From Portunus trituberculatus (taxonomy: Eukaryota > Arthropoda > Malacostraca > Decapoda > Portunidae): a DNA stretch of 64,000 bases. Positions 15,483 through 27,897 of the stretch are shown in pieces. Under the pieces are notes generated by a model. That model saw only the letters and a list, made by a program, of their open reading frames with translations. It did not search any database and had not been told where the DNA came from. The stretch is from positions 32,031,650 to 32,095,649 of the forward strand of contig NC_059304.1 in NCBI RefSeq assembly GCF_017591435.1. The letters are read 5' to 3'. The number at the start of each line of letters is the position of its first letter. Position 1 is the first letter of the stretch. Position numbers and translations under genes: made by a program.

Positions 15483-16430
15483 GTGAGAAAGCAATTTTTT
15501 TTTTGGTATTCAGAATATATAACAATGTTGTTTGGCTGTGCTTTCCATCTCGACATTGTGACATGTTTCAGAACATGAAATATAGACCGCTCATTGGACC
15601 GCACTTTGTAAACAAACCACCCGGTAAGGATATTATATTTTAGATATTAGTTAAAGCATTTATTGCATTTAAAAATGTAGTGCATTTCAGTCGGGGTGCC
15701 TTTTTTCTTGTGGCGATTTTCAAAATGAATTCCGTACGTAAATATTGGCCCACTGGGGCACCTCAGCTGTACCTACCCTCCCCAGGTCAGTCCACCAATG
15801 CTTGCCTACACTCCCCCTGTGTTTCCAGACACAGAGAGTGAAGCAAAGTCAGAATCAACCACCAACATAGATAAATATAGCCATACTGTGGTAAGTAAGG
15901 CAATGGTTTTGTATACCCCCGTTCAGACCGCCCGGCGCCCACCATGACCCAGACTCAGACCCTGCCCCACGAGTCCTCGTCCCTCCCTTTGTCATCTCGT
16001 CAACTTTTCCTTCAGTTCTCAGTATTTCCTGCTGCTTCCTGCCTGAAATGCTTAAAGTGTAGTGATATGGGAAAGAAAAGAGGATTAGAAGTGTATGAGG
16101 TAATGTAGCAGTAATAGTAGTAGAGGTACATTAGTACTACACCTTTGGAAACCTGTCAGGGAACACCGGCTAAGGGTAAAAAAAGAATGAATTGATAAAA
16201 AAAAGGGAACAGTGGTCAAGGGCAAAAAAAAGAAGAAAAAGAAAGCTCTTTAAGGTGCTGGACAATAGAAATATAGTCAGAACAGGTCTCCGACGATGGC
16301 ATAGGAATCTTTTTTATTGATTTATTTTTTTCCAGTTGCAAATTTTGCATGAAGAATGTGTGTGTAGATAGATAGATGCATGTAGTTTTATAAAGTGTGA
16401 AGAAAGAGAGTTGTGTTTAGAGGGCAAGCT
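15436..16430. other. Poly-T run and about 950 bp without a recognised gene
   Basis: Poly-T at 15441-15481 is followed by unique sequence. I find no family signature, RNA gene or repeat. Short purine runs occur near 16180-16250. Confidence 0.55.
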
Positions 16431-16980
16431 GTGTATGAGGGTAGGGGAAGCCATAAGAGAAGAGGAGGGGGGTGGCAAGTGAATAAATATGAGTGGCTTT
16501 GCTGTGTATGGGTGGAAGGAGCCATAGAAGGGGAGATTGGGGGTAAGATGATTAAATACGTGTGGCTCTTCTGTGTATGGGTTGGGGGAGCCATAGAAGG
16601 GGGATGTGGGGTGGAAAATTATTAAATATGAGTGGCTCTTCTGTATATGTGGTGGAGGAAGCCATAGAAGGGGAGATGAGGTGGAAAATTATTAAATATG
16701 AGTGGCTCTTCAGTGTATGGGGTGGGGGAGCCATAAAAGGGGAGAGAGGTAGAAAATAATTGAATATGAGTGGCCCTGCCGTGTATGGGGTAAAGGAAGC
16801 CATAGAAGGGGAGATTGAGGGAAAGATGATTAAATATGAATGGCTCTTCTGTGTATGGAGTAGGGGGTAGCCAAAGAAGGGCAGATGGGGTGGAAAATGA
16901 TTAAATACTCTTGGCTCTTCTGTGTATGGGGTAGGGGGAGCCATAGAAGGGGAGAGAGGTGGAAAATAGTTCAATATGGA
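16431..16980 (+). repeat. Minisatellite, eight diverged units of about 70 bp
   Basis: The marker GTGTATG (or a variant) recurs at about 16431, 16504, 16573, 16643 (GTATATG), 16713, 16781, 16851 and 16922, giving periods of 68-73 bp. Each unit contains GAGCCATAGAAGGGGAGA, a GTGGAAAAT(A/T)ATTAAATATG stretch and AGTGGCTCTTCT. The period is not a multiple of three and indels vary, so the long antisense frame over it is not a gene. Confidence 0.9.
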
Positions 16981-17327
16981 GCTGTTGCTTTAAATTCTGA
17001 TAAGGTAGTAAGAGAGGTTTTTAGAGAATGTGAGAGGGAATAAGGGGGTGGTTAGCTATGGAAGAGGAAAACTGTGAGGGAAAATATTTGGAGAGAATGA
17101 AAAAAGAAAAAAAAAATAAAGCTATTAGAGAAGAAAGTGCTAATTAAAAAGTTAAAGAAAAAATAGAATGTGAGGGGGAAGAGGAAAAATGTTGGAAAAT
17201 AGCTGGAGAGAATGAAAAGGGTAAGAAGAAAGGCTATTAGAGAACACCTTCCCTCATCACCAAGCTACTAGTACATACTCATCAGGTCATCATACAATGC
17301 ACATAGGGGCAAGAAATACAACAAAAT
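16981..17327. other. Purine-rich sequence, no gene recognised
   Basis: G/A-rich sequence, strongly strand-biased, between the minisatellite and the LINE 3' end. Confidence 0.5.
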
Positions 17328-19690
17328 GTGTGTGTATTTACCTAGTTGTATTTACCTAGTTGTAGTTTTACAGGGCCTGGGCTTTATGCTCGTGTGGTCC
17401 CGTCTCCATATCTACATTTATCCAATTTTTCTTTAAAACTATGTACACTCTTTGCTGATACCACTTCCTCACTCAAACTGTTCCAAGTCTCAACACATCT
17501 TTGCGGGAAACTTAATTTTTTAACATCTCTCAGACATCGTCCCTTCCTTAGTTTCTTACTATGCGATCTTGTGCTTCTAAAGTCATATTCTTCTCTCAGG
17601 ATCAGTTTCTCATTATCCACTTCATCCATTCCGTTAATCAATTTATAAACTTGTATCAGATCCCCTCTCTCTCTTCTCTGCTCCAAGGTTGGTAGATCCA
17701 TTGCCTTTAGTCTCTCCTCATATGTCATCCCTTTAAATTCTGGAACCATTCTTGTAGCCATTTTTGTAGTCTCTCTAATTTTCTTATGTGTTTCTTTTTA
17801 TGGGAGTCCACACAACTCCTGCATATTCCAATCTAGGTCTTATTTTAGTACTTATCAATTTCTTCATCATTTCCTTGTCCATATAGTGAAATGCTACTCC
17901 AATATTCCTTAGCAAATTATACGTCTCTCTGAAAATTCTATCAATATGGCTTACTGGTTGATTATTTTCTTCCATTGTCACTCCCAAGTCCTTTTCCTTT
18001 TTTACTTTTTCTAGTTCTACTCCATCTCCCATCTTATAGATTCCCACTGGTCGTCTTTCACTTTTCCCATTTCCATGACATGGCTTTTGTCCACATTGAA
18101 TTCCATCTCCCATTTTTTGCTCCATTTCCAGATCTTGTTTAAGTCTTCCTGTAGTATTTCACAATCCTCTTTTGTTTAATGACTCTGCACAGTTTCGCAT
18201 CGTCCATAAACAGATTTATGTAGCTGTTCACTCCCTCTGGCATGTCATTTATATATACGAGAAAAAGTATTGGTGCCAATACTGACCCCTGTGGCACTCC
18301 GCTGTCTACTGTTCTCCACTTGGACTTCATATCTTTAACTATCGTCCTTATTTCTCTCCCCCTTAAGTAATTCTTCATCCATCTCAATGTGCTTCCTTTT
18401 AAGCCACCCTTCTCCTCTAACTTCCATAGTAATCTTTCATGTGGCACTTTATCAAAAGCCTTTTTTAGATCTAAATAAATACAGTCAACCCATCCTCTCT
18501 CTCTTGTACTTTATCAACTATTCTAGAGTAGAAACTCAATAAATTTGTTACACATGACCGACCTTTTCTAAAACCAAATTGGCTATTTGATAATATTTTG
18601 TTGTCTTCAAGAAACTCAATCCATTGCTTCTTTATTACTTTTTCACACATCTTGCATATTACACTAGTTAGTGATACCGGTCTGTAATTTAAAGGTTCTT
18701 CCTTCCTTCGCTCTTATATATGGGAACCACCTCAGCTCTTTTCCACTCCACTGGCACTGTTCCATTTTCTATTGAGCATTTTATGATGTTGTATATTGGA
18801 CTTGCTAGTTCTTCCCTACATTCTTTCAGTATTCTGCCTGAGACTTCATCCGGTCCCATTGCCTTTTCCTCATCCAATTCCGTCATCAACTTTTTATTTC
18901 AAGCTTGGTTACTTTAATCTCTTTCATATAGACAGTCTCTCTATTACCCTGTGGTCTTTCAAATTTGGATTCCTTAGTAAAGACCTCATGAAATTTACTA
19001 TTTAACAGTTCTGCCATACTTTTGGGTCTTCCACCATTCCGTTTTCTCCTTTTAACCTTTCTATTGTTTCTTTTTGTCTTATTTTTCCATTTATGAATCT
19101 GTAGAACAATTTTGGTTGTTCCTTACATTTTTCGACAATGTCCTTTTCATAGTTCTTTTCTTCTTCCTTTCTCACCTTAGCATATTCATTTCTTGCTGTT
19201 TTGAAGTTTTCCTTATTTTCTGGATTTCTGTTTCTTCTCCACCTTTTCCATGCTCCATCTCGTTTCTCCTTTGCCCTAGCACATCTTGCATTAAACCAAT
19301 CTTTCTTTCCTTCTTCTTTAGGTCTATATTTCGGGACATATTCCCTGACCCCAGTTTTGTATATTTCCAAAAATAAGTTATATTTCTCTTGAACCGTTAA
19401 TGAGTTTTCCATCTCCTCCCAGTTTACGTTTTTAAAATAGTTCTTGAGATTCTCAATATCAGCCTTTCTGTAATTTAATCGGTCTCCTTTGTATGATTCA
19501 TCTCTATCTTCCTTTCCTTCTTCTATATCCATTTCTAATATTACATGGTCACTCTTTCCCAATGGGCACTTGTATCATATATCATCGTTAATTGGTATAT
19601 CCCTTGTAAAAGCTAGGTCTAATCTTGCCGGCTCATCATTTCCTCTGAATCTTGTGTTTTCCTTTACTCTTTGGACCATCAACACCATCA
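17328..19690 (-). mobile_element. CR1-like LINE, endonuclease C-terminus to 3' end
   Basis: Minus-strand element reading, from high to low coordinate: the endonuclease C-terminal part (RFRGNDEPARLDLAFT, then GKSDHVILEMDI, about 19690-19530), a coiled linker (to about 19000), RT motif KAMGPDEVSGRILKECREE (about 18870), KWRTVDSGVPQGSVLAPILF and LFMDDAKLCR (about 18330-18180; the usual F/YADD is FMDD), and thumb and C-terminal region ending GDGTTRA (about 17390). The 3' UTR contains GGGCCTGGGCTTTATGCTCG and ends in a repeated TTTACCTAGTTG motif. At least four frame breaks make it inactive. The 5' side is cut at a GT-rich repeat. A very similar 3' fragment lies at 35297-36070. Confidence 0.85.
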
Positions 19691-20413
19691 TGTGTGTGTT
19701 TGTGTGTGTATGTGTGTGTGAGTGAGTGAGTGTATATCTCTCACTGGCCTGTCCCCAAGGCTCTTCACGGTTGCCATGGTGACGGGGGGCGGGAAGCAGA
19801 AAGTGGAAGGAAGGATGGGAAGTCATCATGTCATGTACAGATTTTGAAGACAGGAGGAAAAGTGACATGTCTTTCTTTATGTTAATGGTGTCAATCATGT
19901 TGTGTGTATGCTATGATATACTCCTTGTTTCCTTTCCCTTTACTTCTGTTAAAAGATATCCAGATTTTAAGCTGACAGAAAGTGAGTCACTACACATTGC
20001 CGGTGTGGCCGGCTCAACATGTCGTGCAGATCGTTTTGCTTTATTTTATTTTATTGTAACAACATTTTTTTTTTTTCTTATAGTAAAGAAATAACCCATG
20101 CTTCATATATGCGTGTCCTTTACTAAGGTCTGAAGAGAGCTGCTTGAATTGTGAGTAGTGACTAATTGAATAGAGGAAGTTAGTTCTCTCAGTAGTTATA
20201 GAGGCCGGCCCAACATATACTTAACTCTTTGTCATGAATGTTATGATGATTTATAAGTATCTTTTCATGGTTCAAGTGAAAAATTATCAGGGTTTTCATG
20301 GTCCTCCTCTTCTCTCCTTTTCTCCCTCTATCTATCTTTTCTCATGTAGAAAACCTTCCTTCATTCTTCTTCTCCTTCTGTCTGTCACTCACTCACCTCC
20401 TCTCCCTTATGAG
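19691..20413. other. GT-rich repeat and unrecognised sequence
   Basis: Imperfect (GT)n/(GAGT)n at about 19690-19732, then about 680 bp without a recognised gene. The ORFs here are short and lack domain signatures. Confidence 0.5.
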
Positions 20414-20792
20414 TGTTGAAGAGACTCAGGCAAAATCTTGACAAATGCAGCTTGCTCAAGGGGTTATAATAACAAAGAGGCAGCCATGATGGGGTGTGTA
20501 TTTCAGAACATACAATAAAAGTTTCTTCTCACATCTTTTTAATAAAAAAAAAAAAAAATAATAAATAAATAAATAAAATAAATAAGTAATAAATCACATA
20601 ATACTTTTCCATTTAATACTTCTCTTAAAAAAAAAAAAATACAGAAACAATACTGAAAATTACTTATAGCACTATAGCTTGACAATACAAATTACCCATT
20701 AATTTTAGTTGAAACTTATAAAAGAACAAATAGAAGGGGTACTAAAGCAATAAATTATACCATGACGTAACTCAGGTACATATATATTAACA
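20414..20792 (-). repeat. BEL/Pao 3' LTR
   Basis: 379 bp, TGTTAA...TTCAACA on the minus strand. Homologous to 1459-1862 and 5173-5558. Contains A-rich and (AAAT)n expansions near 20545-20590. Confidence 0.75.
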
Positions 20793-21467
20793 TACGCCCC
20801 ACCATAGGAGTACTCAATCTCCTATCAAAAATAGACTAGACATTATAAATAATTAAAAAAAATAATAAGTTCATGCTTCCTGGGAAGTAGCACCATAAAT
20901 ACAAGTAACTTACATCAAATTACTCTTACAAATCAAGTACAGTACGTGATTTAACCATACGCCCACTCCTTATCAACTTTCCTTGTTCAAGATTCTCACT
21001 TTCATCATTCATCCCTATAACATCCTCATCTTGTATAGGAAGCTCACTAGGAACATCTGAACTTTCAGTAGCTTGTGTTTACTATCATAAAAAATTTTAG
21101 TCATGTAATTTCTGAACAGATCTACACAACAACCCCTAGGCAGCTCTTACATTGACACATCTTACTACATTGACACATCTTACTATACCATCACTGCCAG
21201 GCAGTAAATAAGTAATAATACCTAGAGGCCAATTTTTTCAAGGTACATTGTCTTCTCTCTACAGTACAATAGAACCTTTCTTTATATTGCAATTAGGTTT
21301 TAATCCCTACACTGTGGGAGGCAAATTTCTCAGATAATCATCACTCTACATTTTCCAGAATTTGATGAGTTGCCTTTTCAAAATAAATTCTCTTTCACTG
21401 AAATATTTACTACTAACAGGTACTGTACATGATGGTCATCAGAAACATGATGCTGAAATCCTGCAAC

Positions 21468-21701
21468 TCAACCAATCAGAAAATGGTAAGGTGTGAAAGG
21501 GTTACTTATATCGGGATCTTCATTTACATATGTAAGAGGTCTTGAATTAATACAAGCCTCTACTTCACTCAAAGATGTTTCAAGTTCACATTTAGTCAAA
21601 CATTTAGTGCCGAGAGATTTCTTAAGGACTGATTTCACAGATCTCACAAGTCTTTCCCACCATGGGGATCTGGGAGCAATGAACTTCCACTCAAGGATCA
21701 A
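21468..21701 (-). pseudogene. BEL/Pao integrase C-terminal fragment
   Basis: A 77-codon minus-strand frame carries WKFIAPRSPWW, ERLVRSVKSVLKKSLG, E(A/V)EACINSRPLTYV and TPYHFLIG. These are the conserved end of the integrase catalytic core in BEL/Pao elements, where the final catalytic glutamate lies near the PWW.G.(W)ERLVRSVK segment. The upstream core and the rest of pol are absent or too decayed to recognise. Confidence 0.85.
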
Positions 21702-21720
21702 TAGTATACTGAAATATTTC

Positions 21721-22129
21721 TGAAGGACATTAGCAACACTTATATAGGTCTTGGCATTTCTGATTAGTACTCAGATAGTGCCAGTATCTGGAGAAGAAAA
21801 CACAGTGTTTCCTTTTCCGGATACTGTACGAGATCTCTCAAAATGTAGGTCGTATATGATACATTGGCATACTTGACTCATCATTCTTACAAAGGTCTAT
21901 ATAGACTCTCTTGTATCAGAATAAGTACTGATGTGCCATGCTGGAAATAATTATTTTATTGTCTTTCTATTTTCTATGGTACCAATGGATTAATTTACCA
22001 TAAAAATTAATATTTTCGCTTATATGACATCTTCAGAAAATGGCTAATTTTTTTTCTCTAAAATTTTCATGGGTTTATTTCTTATTGTACGTACCTATTA
22101 TAAAAAATCACATACATTATATTATTTCC

Positions 22130-22184
<55 letters not shown>

Positions 22185-24129
22185 GCCTCTGAGCCTGGTA
22201 TCTCCACATCCCAACCCAGCCTGAATATGGTGCCATGAGCCATTTTCTGTTGCCTGGAGTGAAGAGGTTATGGCACACAATGAATGAAAGTTATAAAACT
22301 TTTAGTAGAATATCATTCAATTATTAATACTTTTCACATTAAAGAATTTGGGCATTCACTGTAGTCTGGAAGACTGTCAGATTCACCAGCTGACTGAAGT
22401 TTACACTTAAAATGCAATCATCTGGAAAAAATCTGTACATCATTTATGTGTTATCAAACCAACTAAAAAAATACTACTTACATTTTGAGCCACCATCATC
22501 AAACAGAAAGCAAGAAATGTGACAAAATTAGCTAAATATTATACACATTAAGTTGTGACAGGGATATTATCACCCTGGGATGAATGCGATTTTCTTTTTA
22601 TATGACCTTACTCCATCGTATATGAACCCTGGCATATATGTAAGAGACAGTCAACCATGCTTTCATGCCAGATCTTATCGGGGCACTGGTGATAGTATTC
22701 TGTTCGCATCGCATGTCTCACAATGTCTTCCTGAGTTGCCACTGATCTCTCTACATTGTGCCTTCCAATGTCTTTCTTTCCTAAGTTGCTGTTTTCTTCT
22801 TTCGATATAAAACATGTGTATAGACTGGGTTTTCAACAGCACTACATACTCATATCTTCTGCCTCAGTTTTGTCAGGTGTTTTGGAGAAGTTTCAGCAAG
22901 GTTTCAACTGTTACAACATCCTGTCAGCATTAATAATACTTGCCCCAACTCTACGGGATTTACCATATAAAACATGAGTTCCAACAGAAACCCATAGAAA
23001 ATGTTTCAATCAAAATACGTAGCAGGAAACTAAACATAAATGAAAACACTGAGAGCCTAGTTACAAATATTTAGCTTACAATAACAGTTTTAGAGTGTGT
23101 ATCACCAGATTCCATGGATAAGTACTTAGAATCAATGTTTTGTAGCATTCAAGAGGTAAACATCAAGATGAATCATGAGTGGCAGTTTTAGAATGTGCAT
23201 ATCCAGAGAAATTTGGAGATCTTTACCACATCCTACATTAAAACAGCCAGAAATCACCAGCAACTCAGCCCATAGTGAATGTCCCAATTGCATTATAAGC
23301 TGTGATGGCTCGTGTATAGGCACTGTGGAACTGTAGCACCCCCTATTTCTACTCAATATTATCATTAACATTCATTATAATGGGCTTTTTTTTTTTCAAT
23401 TTTTTCTTTTTATTTGTCCATTATGAAAGCCTTAAGTTTAATGTAAGTAACCATCCCATAGCTAAAAAACTTTGTATAGAACTGAAATTCAGTTTCAATG
23501 ACACAGTATTTGGCTACTGTGTGTGTGTGTGCGCGAGATAGGAAGCACCACATAGAGGAGAGAGAGAGCACTGCCACTCTGCCAGTGTAGAATTGCCAAT
23601 CCTGGTATGCTGGTGGCATTTCCTTTTAACACTACATGTGTTGTGCTTAAATACCATGTACCATATGTAATGTGATGAAAGTGTAAAACTCAAGGCCATA
23701 TCTGCTAAAAGGGTCCCCTTTCTGAGAAAGGCAACACAAAAACTGGTACCTTTCTGTTGAATATCCTTTTTGTTTATATATTTACCATTGAATAATACGA
23801 GGAGTTGACAAATATCCATTTATCATGACTATGTATTGAGTGAAAATCAAGATTTGAATACCTTGGCAAAAAAAGGTGTTAAGGCCTTCATCCTTCACAT
23901 GCATGCATAATTTTTGTTGGAACAATAAGAAAAAAATTACCCTTAAATAATGTTTTTTATTAAATAAATCACAGAAAATGAGGTTGTACAGCTGTACCTG
24001 AGTAGACAAGAGTCAAGAGTACAATTTCTTTTATGTCTGTTTTGCTTTTTACACATTAAAACTGGCTAATAATTCTCTGATGTAGCACCCCGACTAATCT
24101 TAACGATGACCCACCACTGATTATAAGAC
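21721..24129. other. Mostly unrecognised; (GA)n at 22133-22182; likely 3' UTR of the gene at 24130
   Basis: I see no coding region with a recognised domain in 21721-23900. A GA array lies at 22133-22182. On the minus strand an AATAAA signal (TTTATT at 23957-23962) lies about 170 bp past the stop codon of the acyl-CoA thioesterase-like gene, so about 23930-24129 is probably its 3' UTR. Confidence 0.55.
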
Positions 24130-24339
24130 CTAGAGCTTTCCTTTAAAGACAGTTTGGTTCTTCAGATGCTTGCAAATGAAGGTCAATAATGCATCCCATG
24201 CGTGCACTTGGGCATCTGCATGAGGCCTTATGGAGCCACCCAATAGCATGCCCGCTCTGATCAATTTGTGGTAGGAGGCCCAGCAGAAAGTGGAGTAAGG
24301 AGGCTCCAGGAGATGGCCAGCCCCAGGATACTTGTTAAC
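24130..24339 (-). CDS. Gene A terminal exon with catalytic histidine
   Basis: 210 bp, from VNKYPGAGH to GKL plus stop TAG. The acceptor is TGTGCTGCAG before GTTAAC. It contains GHLLEPPYS (catalytic His) and a PHADAQVHAWDALLTFICKHL tail, the end of the family domain. There are no internal stops. Confidence 0.88.
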   Translation of the reverse strand, partial: VNKYPGAGHLLEPPYSTFCWASYHKLIRAGMLLGGSIRPHADAQVHAWDALLTFICKHLKNQTVFKGKL

Positions 24340-26529
24340 CTGCAGCACAAACAATGAAAATTATCATTATTTTATTTCATCTATATATTATTACTTTTTT
24401 AATGAGGGTAGTGGGTAATATTCGCAGGAGAATGATAGGCAGACTGAATTAACCAATGATTGATACAAACTTTCAGTAAGACTATTCTGAAGATGGATAA
24501 TTTCTTTTTAATGATGTGAAGTGACTGGAGTATAAAGAAAAGTATTTGGTGGGAATTAAGATAAATGAAAACCAATATAAGAGAGACTTTAAACATGGAA
24601 GGGAATGTTACTAAGTAGGGTTCAAGATTTTCCCAATTACATTTTCAGTTTATCCGAGTAGGACTGAATGGATACATAATCTTATTTGCTGTTGATCCTA
24701 AGATTACCAATCCTACTCAACTGGCATCTCCTGCCCTGTATTCACTATCCCTGCAATACTAGTCTTTCCGGGTGCCTTCAGCATATCACTCCACAACCCC
24801 AATGGTCAGTGCCTTCCCTTTCATCATCTCTTCAGCATATCACTCCACAACCGCAATGACCATTGCCCTCCTTTTCATCATCTCCAGAGAATTCTCGACT
24901 TCCTCCTTCTCTGCAACATCCTCCAATAGTCTTTCTATTTTACCTTTATCACCTCCTTCATGTCTGTTCTCTTCATTTAGTTCATCTATCTCTATACCAA
25001 GCCAGTAGTCCCATATCAAGTGGGCCAGACAAATCATCATTTAGCTGTTTATGAAAATATTTCTATCTCTTCATCATGTCCTATTCTTTTATTAGGATTT
25101 TCCTGTTTTTGTGCCTGACATGTCCAAGAACATTCTTTGTCTCTTTCCTCAATTGTTTCACTATTCTAAGCATTTCCAGTGTCTTCTACAATATCACTAT
25201 CTTTATCTCTCATGCTCGAAAAATATTTTCAGTGCATTTTCAACGTGTTCTTTAACTCGTAAGAGGTCAGCACTGATTTACCTCTGAATACTCATCCAGG
25301 TCACCAAAAATTCCACTTTCTTTTTTTATTCCATATAACTCAAAATGGGCATGGAAAAGTAAAAATAAGAGTTAAAGTTCGAAATTGCCATTTTTTTAAT
25401 GTCCAGCTGGAGCTTTAAATTTACCTCGCTCAGTGATGCTGCCAGACGTACAACTTCTGAATGAGGCTTTTTTAATCGTTTATCGATATTTTTCTCCTAC
25501 GAGACATGTGTATAATGGTTACATATTCATAAATTAACCCATGTTTTATGAAATGAAAAATACAAAAAAATATTTGTAAATACTGTAATAATATAATGTA
25601 AAAAATAATTTGCTCAGTTTACCATAAAATATTGTTTATTATTTTTTCTTTCAGTATCTAAGCTTTTTAGTATTGCAGCAGGGTGTGATATTCTTTAAAA
25701 CAAGGCTCAATGCATAGAGCTACACCACATTCATGACAGTAATACCAAATATCGCTCCGTTTTTTTTTGGTCACACTAAGGCGGCAGGGAGGGGTGGGGG
25801 AGGGGGATGACTAACCTATGTCAGAATGGCGGGAAACTGTGCTGATATATGCTAGACACTTCAAAGAACATAAATATTGAAGCTGGAGGGAATTTCAAAC
25901 GCATGGAAACCGAGAAAGGGGTGAACGTACTTGTACGTGGTTGACCACAGATAGTAAAGTAAGCAAAGACTCCACGTACATGTACGTGGTTGACCTCTTA
26001 CGGGTTAATGCACTCACTGTGTAGTTTGTTTTGCCAGCCAGTCTGAGGCGCTCCACAGCAAGGTCTGCAAACATTTCAGACTTCCAGTTTCTGTCATCAC
26101 ATGAAACCAGGAAGAGGAAATTTGCATCAGCCCTTTCAATAGGAATGATTGTCTCAGGGTATTCCTTCGGGTCATCCACCGATTCATAGCAGTCCATAAC
26201 ACCATCAACCATCTGTTTATAAACTATATGTTAAGTATTGTACTATGCTTTTTGTTTTAAGAAAAATCATGATTGAAATTATTATGATATAGTGTAATGC
26301 ATTTTGTAATTTTAACAATTATTAAAGATTTATATAGTACCTCTATTTTTCCGATATCAAAATTTAATGGTGGTATTGAGCCATTGTGTAGATTAAGCCT
26401 TGACTGGATGTTGCTGATACTGCCGTTGATGCAGACACCAGCTGTGACTTCCGGGATGAACGTGGACATGGACAGAGCCAAGTCACCCCCTTTACTCACT
26501 CCAATAACACCAACATTTGGTTTCTCAAC
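24130..26529 (-). CDS. Acyl-CoA thioesterase / BAAT-like gene A, last three exons
   Basis: Spliced minus-strand gene: exons 26529-26341, 26212-26018 and 24339-24130 (stop TAG). Every intron is GT-AG (128 and 1678 bp), all junctions are phase 0, and together they give 197 residues. These match the C-terminal alpha/beta-hydrolase domain of the ACOT/BAAT family, which hydrolyses acyl-CoA or, in BAAT, conjugates bile acids to amino acids. The nucleophile elbow GVSKGGD has serine, as in thioesterases, where BAAT uses cysteine. The acid residue lies in SCDDRNWKSE and the histidine in YPGAGHLLEPPY. The C-terminus ends GKL, near but not a canonical PTS1 peroxisome signal. The N-terminal acyl-CoA thioester hydrolase domain and first exons were not found upstream, so the copy may be partial or have long introns. 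The paralogue is at 33935-34590. Confidence 0.85.
26018..26212 (-). CDS. Gene A exon with catalytic aspartate
   Basis: 195 bp, 65 codons, from MVDGVMDCYE to GKTNYT. The acceptor is ATAAACAG before ATGGTT. The donor is TACACA followed by GTGAGTGC. It contains IPIERADANFLFLVS and CDDRNWKSEMFA, which hold the acid residue of the triad. Joining to the next exon gives KTNYT-VNKYPGAGH, collinear with SKPYKVSSYPGSGH of the intronless paralogue. Confidence 0.88.
26341..26529 (-). CDS. Gene A exon with nucleophile elbow
   Basis: 189 bp, 63 codons, from VEKPNVGVIG to FDIGKIE. The acceptor is TTATTCAG before GTTGAG. The donor is AATAGAG followed by GTACTA. It encodes GVSKGGDLALSM (serine nucleophile) and INGSISN, the usual family order. 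The N-terminal side of the hydrolase fold must come from an exon upstream that I could not find. Confidence 0.85.
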
Positions 26530-26686
26530 CTGAATAAGAAATAAGAACAATGAATAAAAAGAAAAGTATCATATACCTGTGAAATTGTCTTCCTATTTCT
26601 ACATCTACTTGTCTCTAAATTAAAATTCATTTCAAGAGAGAAACATCTAAAATTTGTTAAAAAATAAATTTATCTTTGTCTACCTT

Positions 26687-26775
<89 letters not shown>

Positions 26776-27404
26776 CAAAATAAATATGGAACACATAACA
26801 CCCACTAGCAAGTTTGAGTTTCCTACACAAATAGTACTTTGAAATACTGATACATTCCAGGATTCCCACCTCCTCAAATTTTTCCTATTGATTTTTAAGG
26901 GAAAGATAAATTCATTATGTTTGTTATATAATATATCTAAATGGCAGTACTGGTACATGACAGCAATTAGCAGAAGATATAAATCAACTTGAAGGTGTTG
27001 CTGACACTCACATAGTACTACAGATTACCACTCAATGGGAAGGATTGGGCTCTTGTCGGGAAGAAGTTAATGACTGTAGAGGAAACAACCTCCCATGTAG
27101 CAGCTGCAGAAGTCAAGCCTTACGAGTACAATAATCAATATTCTTTCACTGCTTAGCTGCTAGTTATTTTGAATGAAGGAGTTTTCTACAGCATCTCACC
27201 AAAACTTTCATACCATTGTATTCTTTACAGCTTTTGTACACCTCCCAATCAAGGTGGATGTAAATCTGGGAAACAAGTCAACATAGAAAAAATGTTGTTA
27301 CAATGGTATGAAGCACAAGGAAGAAAAGCACAAAAGTGCACCTCTTATTTTCTTACAAATTATAAAACTGTGCTGTGCAGTGCATGGAAGAAAAAGAATG
27401 AGAG

Positions 27405-27442
<38 letters not shown>

Positions 27443-27897
27443 ATTTTGTAACTAACAAATCTGATCATGTAATGACTTATAGTCTTATATCATATCTATG
27501 TTACATAACTTTGAAGATTTGTACATTAGGCTTCCATTTGAAAATGAATCAGTCTTCCTTGCCCTTACTATAATGTGAGTGGAACTGCCTTTCATCTGTA
27601 ATGCTCTTACCATCTACAGGTACTTCTCATTAATTCAGATGGCCCTAGCAAATCCCTACTCTCCACTCTACAGTCAGTGGGCAAGCCACCTCCCTGGTGC
27701 AGCACCATGAGTGACAGCACTAGCTCTAAGGATTGAGCAAAAGGCCTCTCACATTATATGGTAGCAAGGGATACGTGTTAATTTCAGAATTTCATAAAGC
27801 ATGCTTAGGATAACCCAAAACTCACCTCCTAAAATTTTATATTATAACAAGGACTCCCTGAGATATACATACGAGTACAAGCATACACACACACACA
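26530..27897. other. Intergenic/intronic sequence with GA array and poly-A; no exon recognised
   Basis: (GA)n at 26691-26774 and an A run at about 27404-27437. If gene A is complete, its upstream exons should lie on this side, but I find no sequence resembling the N-terminal thioesterase domain. The plus-strand frame at 27169-27441 is not recognisable. Confidence 0.5.

Larger units (their letters stand above)
20414..21720 (-). mobile_element. BEL/Pao LTR retrotransposon, 3' end with integrase remnant
   Basis: Minus-strand 3' end of a BEL/Pao element. An integrase C-terminal remnant (21701-21468) is followed by the WPLGII..LLPGSDG block (about 21240-21150), a polypurine-like tract before 20793 and an LTR at 20414-20792 (TGTTAA...TTCAACA). 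It is the uninterrupted reference for the copy at 1459-3265, which carries a solo LTR. The TGTCAATG-containing codons before the stop are tandemly duplicated around 21150-21180. Stops separate the integrase from the downstream block. Confidence 0.82.

Noticed and set aside
16431..16980. CRISPR-like array or periodic protein
   Set aside because: Contiguous tandem units without unique spacers, period not a multiple of three, and a eukaryotic context.
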